From JASGMR01 sp963664675 (GTDB lineage Bacteria; Thermotogota; Thermotogae; Petrotogales; Kosmotogaceae): 64,000 nucleotides of DNA. The stretch is taken from positions 372,001 to 436,000 of the forward strand of contig CAXXLB010000009.1 in NCBI GenBank assembly GCA_963664675.2, in the 5' to 3' direction. The notes beneath the pieces were generated by a model, which saw only the letters and a program-made list of their open reading frames with translations, was not told the origin of the DNA and did not search any database. Positions 35,507 to 44,314 of this stretch are shown here, one piece after another (positions within the stretch are counted from its first letter, which is position 1; each line of letters starts with the position of its first letter). The translations under genes were made by a program, and so were the position numbers.

Positions 35507-36451
35507 TCAACGTTTTACTAAAACTTCCTTGCCAAAGCTCTGAATTGCATTAAATTGTTTGGGAGTTTTATAACCCAAAGATGAATGTGGTCTTAAGTTG
35601 TGATAATAATCCATATATACTAGATACTTTAAATACAAGTCTTTTACACTCTTAAATTTATTTAAAGCAACAAATTCTCTTTCCAGATTCGCATGCTGAG
35701 ATTCAATAAATGCCTGGGAATCAGGATTATGTTTGTATCCAAATTCATGGATTATTCCTAATTCTTCCATTTTTTCTCTTGTTTTATTTGCTTTGAATTG
35801 TGATCCGTTATCTGTTCTTATCACCTCTGGTTTTTCTCCTCTTGCTTTTATCGCTATTTCTATTAGTTCCAGGAAATCCTCATGTGTACATCTCTTTCCT
35901 ATGTGTGTTGCTACTATGTTCCTGTCATAGACGTCTATTATATCTAACAGTGGTACTATTCCATCTCTACCTGCATTAAAGAACTTTATATCTGCTTCCC
36001 ATAATTGATTCTGCTTTGTTATTGTTCTATTCTGTGCCCTTTTGACTGGGTGTTTTGTCCTGTTTTCATATTTTCTTACCAGTCCTAATTCCTTTCTAAA
36101 TCCATGTAACCTGTTGTGTCCAATATATATTCCATATTTGTAATACAGATAGCTTTTCATCTTCTTTGAGCCCATTGTTTTTATATAGTACTCTGGGTTC
36201 ATTGCATCTTCATTCTTACACTTTTCCAGTATTAGTTCCTTTAACTCTTCATTCCTTATCTTCCCATTCATTGTATTCACAAATTCGCTTTTCTTTCTGC
36301 CTCTTTTCTTATATTCCTTTGCTTGATTCTTTTCTTTGAAATGATAATAATATGTGCTTTTCTTTATTTCCAACATCTCTATTATTCTTTTGAATGGATA
36401 TCCTTTTTCTTTCAATTCTTTTGCTAATAGGTATTTGCCTCTTTTATTCAT
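35507..36451 (-). CDS. IS3-family OrfB transposase
   Basis: The 314-residue protein has an N-terminal helical region (IIEMLEIKKSTYYYHFKEKN), then a DDE core with WEADIKFF, VIRTDNGSQFKANK and AFIESQHANLEREF. These give the D, D and E catalytic residues. The start overlaps the OrfA stop (ATGA), so it can be made by coupling or by a -1 frameshift at A_AAA_AAA (36466-36472), which leads into the same frame. The frame is intact. Confidence 0.92.
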   Translation of the reverse strand: MNKRGKYLLAKELKEKGYPFKRIIEMLEIKKSTYYYHFKEKNQAKEYKKRGRKKSEFVNTMNGKIRNEELKELILEKCKNEDAMNPEYYIKTMGSKKMKSYLYYKYGIYIGHNRLHGFRKELGLVRKYENRTKHPVKRAQNRTITKQNQLWEADIKFFNAGRDGIVPLLDIIDVYDRNIVATHIGKRCTHEDFLELIEIAIKARGEKPEVIRTDNGSQFKANKTREKMEELGIIHEFGYKHNPDSQAFIESQHANLEREFVALNKFKSVKDLYLKYLVYMDYYHNLRPHSSLGYKTPKQFNAIQSFGKEVLVKR

Positions 36452-36798
36452 TCTTCCTTTTCTGTTTTTTTTAATATCTCTTTCAATATTTGATTTTCCA
36501 TCATTAATGTTCCTAATTCATCTATTAGTTCTTCTTTTTCCATTTCCTTTTTCTTTTCTAATCCATATTCTTTGTATAATACCGGTGGTATCTTTTCTTT
36601 CTTTGTCCTTTTGTCTCCTAATACCCTTATTATTTCATCTTCTCCATTTATCCTGTATCTTCCTACCCAGCCTGATATTGTTGTTGAGGGTACTGCATAC
36701 TTATTTGAGAGTCCTTCTAATGTCATTTCTGTCTCTCTGTACTCTTTTATTACTTTTATTTTTAATTCCTTAGAGTATTCTTTTTTCTTTCTCTTCAT
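36448..36798 (-). CDS. IS3-family OrfA
   Basis: The 116-residue protein has the OrfA helix-turn-helix (LKIKVIKEYRETEMTLEGLS, then VPSTTISGWVGRYR) and a C-terminal helix (LMMENQILKEILKKTEKEE). The last codons contain the in-frame slippery heptamer A_AAA_AAA. OrfA normally binds the IS ends. Start supported by GAGGTGAAAG-type sequence upstream. Confidence 0.9.
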   Translation of the reverse strand: MKRKKKEYSKELKIKVIKEYRETEMTLEGLSNKYAVPSTTISGWVGRYRINGEDEIIRVLGDKRTKKEKIPPVLYKEYGLEKKKEMEKEELIDELGTLMMENQILKEILKKTEKEE

Positions 36799-37052
36799 TC
36801 TTTCACCTCTTATCCTTTATTTTATTTTACTATTACTAGTTTCTTTGTCCTATTCTTTTTTGGGGTGAAATAGATTCACAGTTATAGCAGAAACCGATAG
36901 TATCGTAGTGAATTCAGTAAGCTTATCGACCATCATCATAACCCGACAAAAAAAAGCGAGATTAATCGAATAAAATGTTGTAAAATTAATTTGATACGAT
37001 GCAGAATGTCACGTGTCAATTTTTATTGATACGAAAGGAGACAACATAAAAA

Positions 37053-37832
37053 ATGGGAAATTATTCCAATATACTTGAAATCAAGGATCTATGTGTCCGG
37101 GCAGGTGATAAAAATCTGCTTGATCATTTAAATCTTGCCATTCCGGATGGGGAAGTACATGCCCTTTTAGGACAGAACGGCAGTGGTAAAACAACGCTCA
37201 TGATGACAATTATGGGTTTTTCGGATTATGAGATAATGCAGGGGCAAATACTTTTCAAAGGGAAAGATATCACGGGGCTTGACGTCTGTGAACGGGCAAG
37301 GCTTGGAATTGCTATTGCTCAGCAGCGCCCCCCTACGATCAACGGTGTAAAACTGCAAAGTATTCTGGCATATACACTGCGTAATGAGAAAAATTCTGAG
37401 GATGTACTGAATGAGCTTGCCAGAACCACACAGATGGAACAATTTTTAGATCGTAGTATTAACGACGGACTGTCCGGCGGAGAGATCAAGCGCGCCGAAC
37501 TGTTGCAGCTTTTGTCTATGTCGCCAGCATTTTCCATGATGGATGAGCCCGATTCGGGTGTGGATATCGAAGCACTGGCCCTGGTGGGAAAACTCATAAA
37601 TAAACTGTTTGCTCCTGATGAAAAGTATCCGGTCAAACGTAAAGCGGGGATTGTTATCACGCACAGCGGGAATGTTCTCAAATATTTGAACTTCGACAAG
37701 GCGCACGTAATGCACAACGGCAATATAGGCTGCTCTGGAAATCCGGCGTTGATTATGGATACTATCGGCAAACACGGCTATGAAGAATGTGTACGCTGCA
37801 TAAATAGTGAGGAAAAAGGAGGCAAATTATGA
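37053..37832 (+). CDS. sufC: SufC-family Fe-S assembly ATPase (first pair)
   Basis: The 259-residue protein has Walker A GQNGSGKTT, the SufC-type Q-loop IAIAQQRPP, signature LSGGEIKRAELLQL, Walker B FSMMDEPDSGVDIEA and the late THSG switch. SufC powers rearrangement of the SufB scaffold during iron-sulfur cluster assembly. It overlaps sufB by four bases. The DNA is visibly richer in G+C than its neighbours and lies next to an IS, so recent transfer is likely. The other pair at 54851-56546 is more like the rest of the genome. Confidence 0.92.
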   Translation: MGNYSNILEIKDLCVRAGDKNLLDHLNLAIPDGEVHALLGQNGSGKTTLMMTIMGFSDYEIMQGQILFKGKDITGLDVCERARLGIAIAQQRPPTINGVKLQSILAYTLRNEKNSEDVLNELARTTQMEQFLDRSINDGLSGGEIKRAELLQLLSMSPAFSMMDEPDSGVDIEALALVGKLINKLFAPDEKYPVKRKAGIVITHSGNVLKYLNFDKAHVMHNGNIGCSGNPALIMDTIGKHGYEECVRCINSEEKGGKL

Positions 37833-38998
37833 AAAACAATAATTTAAATCCCGGCAATACAGCGGATTTTAACCGTTTTACATCATTGCCATCTGATCAG
37901 GTCGGGAAAGAGGATACCGATACGCTTGCCGAGGTAGGTGTTCTGCTCGGTAGCAGAAATCGTTCCGCCACAATGGTAGTACGTGACCATCAACCTATAT
38001 GCCTGATAAACAATAATCAGGGATTCGAGATGCTTCCTATCTCCATTGCCCTCAAACGCTACGATTGGTTGGAGCAAAAATACTCTTTTAAGGCGGTTCC
38101 ATACGATTTCGATGAAGTTACCGAAAAATGTGCCGCTCAGCAAAACCCGCTCGGCTTTTTCATTCACGTTAAAAAAGGAGCAAAAGTGACACTCCCCTGC
38201 CAAACTGCTATGTATATGGCAAGCAGAAATCTCACTCAGGCGGTACATAATATTGTAATCCTGGATGAGGATTCAGAGCTAGAACTTATCACCGGTTGTA
38301 TGACAAGCCACAGTGTCAATGACGGGCTGCATCTTGCGGTAGAAGAGTATTATATCGGTAAAAACGCAAAGCTTGTCAGCACGATGGTTCACTCGTGGGG
38401 CAATGAAGTAATGGTATATCCCTGTACCGGAGCTATCGTGGAGGAGAACGGGAGATACGAAAGCAACTACATCTCCCTTCGAGCTGCAAAGCAGGTAAAG
38501 AGCAATCCGCAGACCTACCTCAATGGAAAGGGTGCATCTGCGAAATATCTTACCGTGGTACTTGGCACACCGGGTTCAGTAATCGATACGGCGGGAAACG
38601 TATATCTCAACGCGGAAGATACGGGCGCCGAACTTCTGCACCGGGGCGTGTGCACCGGTGGAATTATGCATCAAGGCGGATTACTAATCGCTAATGCTCC
38701 GTGTAAGGGACACGTAGACTGCGCGGGCATGTTGCTTGATACTGCAGGCGAGGGATTCATCGAGTCGATACCGGGACTTAAATCTCATCATCCCGATGCC
38801 CGTTTGAGTCACGAAGCGAGCATCGGCAAGCTTTCACCGGATCAGGTTGAGTATCTGATGTCACGCGGAATGGAAGAACTTGAAGCAATATCTATGCTCA
38901 TCAGGGGCTTTTTGGGTACAGACATTGAGGGATTAGGTACGGAGCTCGATGCACAGATCGCCGAGATTGCCGAGATTGCCGGACACGGAGAAGATTAA
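37829..38998 (+). CDS. sufB: SufB-family Fe-S scaffold (first pair)
   Basis: The 389-residue protein has the SufBD beta-helix core with HGVCTGGIMHQGG-like strand (RGVCTGGIMHQGGLLIANAP near 280), then SIPGLKSHHPDARLSHEASI near 320 and KLSPDQVEYLMSRGMEELEA near 340. These are the conserved C-terminal SufB/SufD signature. No SufD, SufS, SufU or SufE gene is adjacent, so this is a minimal CB-type unit as in the SMS system of anaerobes. The same higher G+C look as sufC supports shared transfer. Confidence 0.9.
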   Translation: MKNNNLNPGNTADFNRFTSLPSDQVGKEDTDTLAEVGVLLGSRNRSATMVVRDHQPICLINNNQGFEMLPISIALKRYDWLEQKYSFKAVPYDFDEVTEKCAAQQNPLGFFIHVKKGAKVTLPCQTAMYMASRNLTQAVHNIVILDEDSELELITGCMTSHSVNDGLHLAVEEYYIGKNAKLVSTMVHSWGNEVMVYPCTGAIVEENGRYESNYISLRAAKQVKSNPQTYLNGKGASAKYLTVVLGTPGSVIDTAGNVYLNAEDTGAELLHRGVCTGGIMHQGGLLIANAPCKGHVDCAGMLLDTAGEGFIESIPGLKSHHPDARLSHEASIGKLSPDQVEYLMSRGMEELEAISMLIRGFLGTDIEGLGTELDAQIAEIAEIAGHGED

Positions 38999-39258
38999 CG
39001 AAGCATTTATGAAATCGGCAGCGTTATGAGTAAGATGAAACAATGACACGAAAGAGTAAAACGGTCATAAACTAATATATATAGACACTGCGCTTACTTA
39101 ATCATGAGACACGCTTTTTATCATTCTCAAGCCGCTGGTGGAAATCGTTGACAGGCTTTCGATTATTAAGCGTTTTTTGATGAAAGTTTTTAAGTTTGGG
39201 ATCATTTTTTGAAACTGTTATACAACTGATGATTCTGAACGAAGAATAAAAGCGGTAA

Positions 39259-39304
39259 AAAAGGGAGAAGCCATGAGTTTTTGAACCTCTAATTTCTCCC
39301 TTTT
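39259..39304 (-). terminator. Bidirectional terminator after the SDR gene
   Basis: AAAAGGGAGAA and TTCTCCCTTTT form an 11-bp stem with T runs on both strands. On the minus strand it ends the SDR transcript; on the plus strand it may stop the suf transcript. Confidence 0.7.
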
Positions 39305-39316
39305 AATTGTTTGATT

Positions 39317-39415
39317 TTATGCCTCAGATCCGTTGATCTTTCTCACTTCTACAGCGGTCAGGTATTTCTTATCGGAAACATATCGCTGCCCTTCGAAAAA
39401 TTCTTCCACTGTCGA
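39317..39415 (-). pseudogene. C-terminal remnant of an unidentified gene
   Basis: Directly after the SDR stop, in another frame, 32 codons read like a true C-terminus (VEEFFEGQRYVSDKK, then VEVRKINGSEA) and end in TAA. There is no start codon. It looks like the tail of a gene whose 5' part was lost when the SDR gene came to lie here. The family is not recognised. Confidence 0.3.
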
Positions 39416-39423
39416 TCAAAAGT

Positions 39424-40182
39424 TCAATACGCCGTCCATCCACCATCGGCTGTTATAACCGCACCGTTTACAAAACTCGAATCATCCGATGCCAGGAAAA
39501 GGGCGACTTCAGCGATCTCTTCCGGTTCGGCATTCCTGGGATTGATACCCGCTCCAGACATCGCAACTTTATATCCATCTTCACTGATATTACTCACACC
39601 ACTAAAAATATTTGTCTTCACTGCTCCCGGTGCTATAGCATTACAGCGTATTCCTCTGGCGGCAAATTGGAACCCAACATTCTTTGTCAAACCTATGAGG
39701 GCATGTTTAGAAGCGGTGTATGCCGCCCCTGCTCTCGACCCTCTAAGTCCCCCAATCGAAGCATTGTTTATTATTATTCCCTTACCATTTTTAAGAAAGA
39801 TCTCAAGGGCCTTCCTGATCGCCATCATTGGACCGTCCAGATTCACGGCAAATACTTTCTTCCAGACTTCATCCGTAACTTCGGAAGCTGTTAGAAAATT
39901 ATCCAATATACCGGCATTGTTAACCAGTATATCGAGCGTTCCAAAATTGTCCACAGCTGTATTTATCATATTTTCAATGTCCGTTAATTTTGACACATCA
40001 CATTTTACTGCGATCGCATTTCCACCTTCATTTTTTATTTCTTCTATCACTTTTTCCAGACCTTTAAGATCCACATCAGAAGCAATAACCATTGCCCCTT
40101 CTTCAGCAAACAACCTTGAAATAGCTCTTCCCATACCTGATGCTGAACCCGTAACCACCGCAACTTTATTTTTTAATTTCAT
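39424..40182 (-). CDS. Short-chain dehydrogenase/reductase (SDR)
   Basis: The 252-residue protein is a classical SDR: cofactor motif TGSASGMG at residues 11-18, NNAG near 88, catalytic Ser in NNASIGG, YTASKHA with Tyr and Lys near 155, and a PGAVKT loop. The Asp after the second strand (SDVD) suggests NAD rather than NADP preference. The substrate cannot be told. A good site (GAAGGAGG) precedes the ATG, and a TetR-type palindrome lies further upstream. Confidence 0.9.
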   Translation of the reverse strand: MKLKNKVAVVTGSASGMGRAISRLFAEEGAMVIASDVDLKGLEKVIEEIKNEGGNAIAVKCDVSKLTDIENMINTAVDNFGTLDILVNNAGILDNFLTASEVTDEVWKKVFAVNLDGPMMAIRKALEIFLKNGKGIIINNASIGGLRGSRAGAAYTASKHALIGLTKNVGFQFAARGIRCNAIAPGAVKTNIFSGVSNISEDGYKVAMSGAGINPRNAEPEEIAEVALFLASDDSSFVNGAVITADGGWTAY

Positions 40183-40213
40183 AAAATAACCTCCTTCATT
40201 AAAAAATTAAAAG

Positions 40214-40229
40214 TTAAACATTTGTTTAA
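40214..40229 (-). promoter_or_regulatory. TetR-type palindrome upstream of the SDR gene
   Basis: TTAAACA-N2-TGTTTAA (perfect 7-base arms) lies 32 bases before the SDR start. AAAC/GTTT palindromes of this length are usual for TetR-family repressors. The only such gene near by is the pseudogene at 34484-35023, so the operator may be orphaned. Confidence 0.5.
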
Positions 40230-40382
40230 TTATCATTCAAGAGGGAGAAATTATAACATAATAAGATTTTTGAAAAAAGGATAGTGGACAGGATAACTAT
40301 TGAAAGAGTTAAAATTGTTCCGCTTTTTCCGCTTTTCATACGTTTTATAATAAAATTTGTGCTGTGTTTCCTTTGAATACTG

Positions 40383-40410
40383 AAAAAACTCCCTTAAACA
40401 AAGGAGTTTT
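40383..40410 (-). terminator. Terminator of the LacI-controlled sugar operon
   Basis: On the minus strand AAAACTCC and GGAGTTTT pair around a 10-base loop and six T follow. It lies about 110 bases past the stop of the last operon gene. Confidence 0.75.
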
Positions 40411-40517
40411 AAAATGAATTCACGAAATTTTTGATACGGAGAAATCACACACTATTTAAAAATATCGCTCAACTTTATATGATAATAATCGCCACAAAAA
40501 ATAAATTTTCAATAACG

Positions 40518-41543
40518 TCAGAGATTATAATTCACCTCTACTACTTTACCCGTTTTTGCAGATTCCAGTATGGACAGTATGACGAGAGAAGTGTTAATTG
40601 CATCTTTCATGCTCACATAGAATTCCTCTCCGGAAATAATTTTATCCACAAAATGTCTTATGCTTTCGTATGCAAATCCCTTGGCTTTTCCATGGACAAA
40701 ATGATTTACAAGGACATCCGGTCTGTCATTTTTAGTTTCTGTAAATCTCTCTATCATCTGATTGTTACTGAGATCAAGGTTTATCATCCCCTTCGTTCCA
40801 GTAACATTGAATTTAATATCGTTAACGCAGGGATAAGTGTTGGGTGTGATCCAACTGTTTTCCATAGTCGCTATTCCACCATTGTTGAATTCCAGAATTG
40901 TCTGATAAATATCCGTGGTTTCCAGTCCCTTCTCTTTCAACACACCGTTGTTTGAAACTGAATAAACCCGTTTCACCTCATCATCGAAAATCCACCTGAG
41001 TGTGTCTGTGGAATGTGTTCCGAGAAACCAGAGAATTGAAGACTGTGCCGACCATGGCAGCATATCCGTTGCCACCCAGATTATATCGTTCAATCTGAAA
41101 TATGCGCTCATAGGTTTTCCGAGTTCTCCATCCTCAATGGATTTTTTTGTAATAGCGAAGGGCGGACTCCACCTGTTGTGAAGATCCGTCATCAATCTGA
41201 CATTATTTTCTTCTACGGCCCCATATATGTTTTTCAGATCTTCTCTCGTGGTAGCCAGAGGTTTTTCCACAATGATATCTTTCTTCGCCCTGGCAAAATC
41301 CACGACGAGTTCTCCATGGGCAAAATCGGGTGTAACTATCGAAACGACATCGAATTCGAGTTCACTGATCATCTTTTTATGATCGATATAATATGAAGGA
41401 ATATCAAAGTCCTCTGCAAATTTTTTTGCCCTCTCTTCGTTCAAATCACAAATTCCCACCAGTTCCACATCTTTATGTTCTTTGTAAAGAAAAGCGTGTG
41501 TTCTGCCCCAGACACCTGCTCCCACGATTGCAAATTTCTTCAT
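40518..41543 (-). CDS. Gfo/Idh/MocA-family oxidoreductase
   Basis: The 341-residue protein begins with a dinucleotide fold (FAIVGAGVWGRTHAFLYKEH) and carries the family motif EKPLATTREDLKNI near residue 94. The C-terminal half is the substrate-binding beta-sheet domain. Members oxidise or reduce sugars, inositols or sugar derivatives with NAD(P). It is the last gene of the minus-strand operon and overlaps the DUF4127 gene by four bases, so it probably works on the sugar imported by the operon's transporter. The substrate is unknown. Confidence 0.9.
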   Translation of the reverse strand: MKKFAIVGAGVWGRTHAFLYKEHKDVELVGICDLNEERAKKFAEDFDIPSYYIDHKKMISELEFDVVSIVTPDFAHGELVVDFARAKKDIIVEKPLATTREDLKNIYGAVEENNVRLMTDLHNRWSPPFAITKKSIEDGELGKPMSAYFRLNDIIWVATDMLPWSAQSSILWFLGTHSTDTLRWIFDDEVKRVYSVSNNGVLKEKGLETTDIYQTILEFNNGGIATMENSWITPNTYPCVNDIKFNVTGTKGMINLDLSNNQMIERFTETKNDRPDVLVNHFVHGKAKGFAYESIRHFVDKIISGEEFYVSMKDAINTSLVILSILESAKTGKVVEVNYNL

Positions 41544-42976
41544 TTAGAGCCTCCCTTTATATTAAAAGATACATTCACATCCACCGAACATTCAAAGGTT
41601 CTGTTCCACGGCAAAGAAAATTTATCCAGAGATATTGAAGATACAACATATTCCTTGTCATCAACGATTATTCTTTTATTCAAAAAATTGTTTTTCAGAA
41701 ATCTGTTCGCTTCCAGGGAAAAAATATCATCTCTGAATTTTAAAAAAGTCTTCGAATTCTCTCTTACCTTATATATATCTTCATTATTCCCGATGAGTGA
41801 ATTTTCCAGTTTTTCCCTGTATATTCCCTGATACAGGTGATCGTCTATCAATCTTTCCATAAAAAATTTATAAAGATTCAAATACGATTTATCTTCTTTA
41901 CCTGCTGCCATGCATAATAACGTACCGAGACTGTTTGAAGCGGTATTCCATGCCGAAAACCCGAGTAGTTTTTCAATTTTTTCTGAAATAACCTGATCAA
42001 TCAATTCCGGATTGGACCCATTGGCCTTAAATACGTCGAGGAGGTAAATTTCTTCCTTGCTTTCATCCAGCTCTTTGATCATTTCCTTCGTTTTTTCCGG
42101 TTCACTTCCGGAAATAAGTATTGAAACTCCGGAATTTCTATCTTTCCTGAATCCCGTCAATTTCATATGTGATTCAACATTTTTTTTAAAACTTCGATCT
42201 TCAAAATCCATTATTTTATTTTTTGTCTTTTCGGAGTCAAAAATCAAATCAACAAAAGCAGAATTGAAAATCCTTATGAGCAGTTCCTGTAAAACTTCAT
42301 CGGCCCCATTATGGATAAACACCTTTTCTGAAAGGCCATTACCGTTAACCAGATCACTCAATATTTCAATCTCTTTTATCTGTGGTCCGTTCTCAAAGGT
42401 ATCTTCCTGAGCCAGAACGAGAATTTCAGCAATCCCTCTTTTCACGTATTCTATACAATCTTTGTTTATCTTATGGTTTCTTTCTCTCAGAGCCCAATAT
42501 TCATCCACGTATTTTTCAAGAAAAGCCGGAATGGATTTTTCTTTTTTTATCAGTGTTCTATTACTCATATTTTTCAGATATTCATTCATCTCTTCCCAGT
42601 AATCCCTGGTCTCTGAAGAAAATACCGATATCGAAGCCCTTCTTATGATTGAAGACAACAATATCTTTGAGTTGGGATTTCTTTCTTTTATCTTCTCAAT
42701 TGTCTTCAAGTTTTCGGCGGCCCGGGAATAGGAATTCCAGTTCTCTCTCGACGCTATTAATCCTCCATAACACAACATTTCCGTTGATATTATAAATACG
42801 TCTCCATTCTGTTTCATCAACCAGTCTTTAAGCCATTCCATGTTTCCCGGCGACATATAAAATCCCAACCGGTCCGGAGGCGGAAGTTCGATATTCAAAT
42901 CGTAAATTGCGGCGAGTTCTTTTAAAAATTTGTAGTTCGGAGGCCGATTATCCATCGGAAGCAACGTTATTTTCAT
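41540..42976 (-). CDS. DUF4127 family protein
   Basis: The 478-residue protein has the DUF4127 start ITLLPMDNRPPNYKFLKELA and the later ISTEMLCYGGLIASR near 85 and VLAQEDTFENGPQIKEI near 187. The family has no assigned reaction; a TIM-like or Rossmann-like catalytic fold is possible. Four-base overlaps on both sides with the FAD oxidoreductase and the Gfo/Idh/MocA gene fix it in one sugar operon. A role in breaking down a modified sugar is a reasonable inference. No signal peptide is visible. Confidence 0.75.
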   Translation of the reverse strand: MKITLLPMDNRPPNYKFLKELAAIYDLNIELPPPDRLGFYMSPGNMEWLKDWLMKQNGDVFIISTEMLCYGGLIASRENWNSYSRAAENLKTIEKIKERNPNSKILLSSIIRRASISVFSSETRDYWEEMNEYLKNMSNRTLIKKEKSIPAFLEKYVDEYWALRERNHKINKDCIEYVKRGIAEILVLAQEDTFENGPQIKEIEILSDLVNGNGLSEKVFIHNGADEVLQELLIRIFNSAFVDLIFDSEKTKNKIMDFEDRSFKKNVESHMKLTGFRKDRNSGVSILISGSEPEKTKEMIKELDESKEEIYLLDVFKANGSNPELIDQVISEKIEKLLGFSAWNTASNSLGTLLCMAAGKEDKSYLNLYKFFMERLIDDHLYQGIYREKLENSLIGNNEDIYKVRENSKTFLKFRDDIFSLEANRFLKNNFLNKRIIVDDKEYVVSSISLDKFSLPWNRTFECSVDVNVSFNIKGGSK

Positions 42977-44301
42977 AATATTCCACCACTATTCAGGATG
43001 ATATTTTTCAACTCATCATATTTAACTTTTCGTATCTCACCATTATTTTTCAAAGCCAGGGCCGCACAGATTCCTGCCACTTGTCCTGTTGAAGATGCGA
43101 GGGGGCTCGTTCTGATTGCGGAAAATGCCGTGTGTTGAGCGCTTATATTCCTACCCGCGAGTAAAACATTATTCAAATTCTCCGGGATGAGTGCTCTGAG
43201 TGGTATTTCATACTCTCCCGGATACGGAATTTTTATCGTTTTCAAATTCTCGGAACTGGGAAGATGTATGTCCACCGGATATGCTCCAATGGCTATCGTA
43301 TCTTCGAAGTTTCTCCTGTTCAAAAGGTCATCCGTATTTATCCTATAATCGCCCTTAACATGTGTCGTTTCTCTTATTCCAATACTGCAACCAGTTTGAA
43401 TCAATCCTGCATTCTGAAACCCCGGTATTTCTTTATTCAAAAATTCGACAAAATTAAATACGTCTAAATTTGCACTACTCTGCGCTGAGGTAAGCTCCCC
43501 GGGATCATTCGCATATCCGTCATACCTCGTGGTATTCATAAAAACTTCATCACTTCTATAGGGAACTTCAAAAAAGAGCAACCGGTCTCTTTTAAAATTC
43601 AATCCGTACTCCTTCGTCTTTTTCATCTGTTTGAAAAATCCTGAAACTGCCAGATAATTGAATTGAGCTTCCTCTGAAAAAACGAATTCTCCGGGATGTT
43701 TTTTAATGTAGTCTATTATTTCTTCTCTGTCAATATTCCTGAGCCTCATTACCAGGGTCATTGGCTGGCAGCTTTCCGCATTTCCATTGCCTATGGAATA
43801 TGAAGATCCGGCCTTGATACAGATATTTCCATCTCCTGTGGCATCTATAAAAGTTTTACCCCGAATATCAACTTTAAATCCTGTGGAAACGATTTCTATT
43901 TTATTCAGAAAACCATCAAAAACATCAACGTTATTCACAAGACATCCCAGAAGATAATCCACTTTCTCGTCTCTCAAAAAGCTTATTAAAACAGTCTTGA
44001 GTTTTTCCGGTTCAAAAGGTGTTATAGATTCCACAAATCCTATCGGATCTTTGATATGTCCATAGGTACCTTTAATCTTTTTTAATCTGTTTATTATTTC
44101 CTGCCCTATTCCATCGGTTACCTGTCTGACAGGAGAATTAAAGGTCATCATAGGATTCACCAGTGCGCTGGTCAAAACACCTCCCAACACCATATTTTTT
44201 TCTATCAATAAGACACTCGCACCGGATCTTCTGGCAGCGATTGCGGCACTCACTCCGGCGACTCCTCCTCCAATGACAACAACATCGTATTTCGTATTCA
44301 A
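42973..44301 (-). CDS. FAD-dependent oxidoreductase (FAD_oxidored family)
   Basis: The 442-residue protein has an FAD dinucleotide motif (YDVVVIGGGVAGVSAAIAAR), the FIDATGDGNICIKAG segment near residue 155, and a C-terminal ALIPENLNNVLLAGRNISAQ match that is typical of PF12831 proteins. Such enzymes occur in many glycan-degradation loci but few have a known substrate. Its overlap with DUF4127 and its place just after the permeases suggest it oxidises the imported sugar or a derivative. Confidence 0.87.
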   Translation of the reverse strand: MNTKYDVVVIGGGVAGVSAAIAARRSGASVLLIEKNMVLGGVLTSALVNPMMTFNSPVRQVTDGIGQEIINRLKKIKGTYGHIKDPIGFVESITPFEPEKLKTVLISFLRDEKVDYLLGCLVNNVDVFDGFLNKIEIVSTGFKVDIRGKTFIDATGDGNICIKAGSSYSIGNGNAESCQPMTLVMRLRNIDREEIIDYIKKHPGEFVFSEEAQFNYLAVSGFFKQMKKTKEYGLNFKRDRLLFFEVPYRSDEVFMNTTRYDGYANDPGELTSAQSSANLDVFNFVEFLNKEIPGFQNAGLIQTGCSIGIRETTHVKGDYRINTDDLLNRRNFEDTIAIGAYPVDIHLPSSENLKTIKIPYPGEYEIPLRALIPENLNNVLLAGRNISAQHTAFSAIRTSPLASSTGQVAGICAALALKNNGEIRKVKYDELKNIILNSGGIL

Positions 44302-44314
44302 AAGTGTACCTCCT

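Larger units (their letters stand above)
35474..36869 (-). mobile_element. Second IS3-family insertion sequence
   Basis: OrfA and OrfB lie on the minus strand. The ends share ACCCCAAAA and TAG-GACAAA-type sequence in inverted orientation: left 35474-35497, right about 36845-36869. The exact tips and any target duplication are not clear. It differs from the IS at 11653 in both protein sequence and ends, so it is a separate element. Confidence 0.75.

Noticed and set aside
35430..36960. Gene interrupted by the second IS
   Set aside because: Short coding-like stretches lie on both sides (before 35474 and after 36870), but they do not join into one recognisable protein and no target duplication was found.
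39311..40189. Open frame of 292 codons on the plus strand opposite the SDR gene
   Set aside because: It mirrors the SDR gene almost exactly, lacks a ribosome binding site, and its translation has no recognisable fold, while the minus-strand frame has all SDR motifs.
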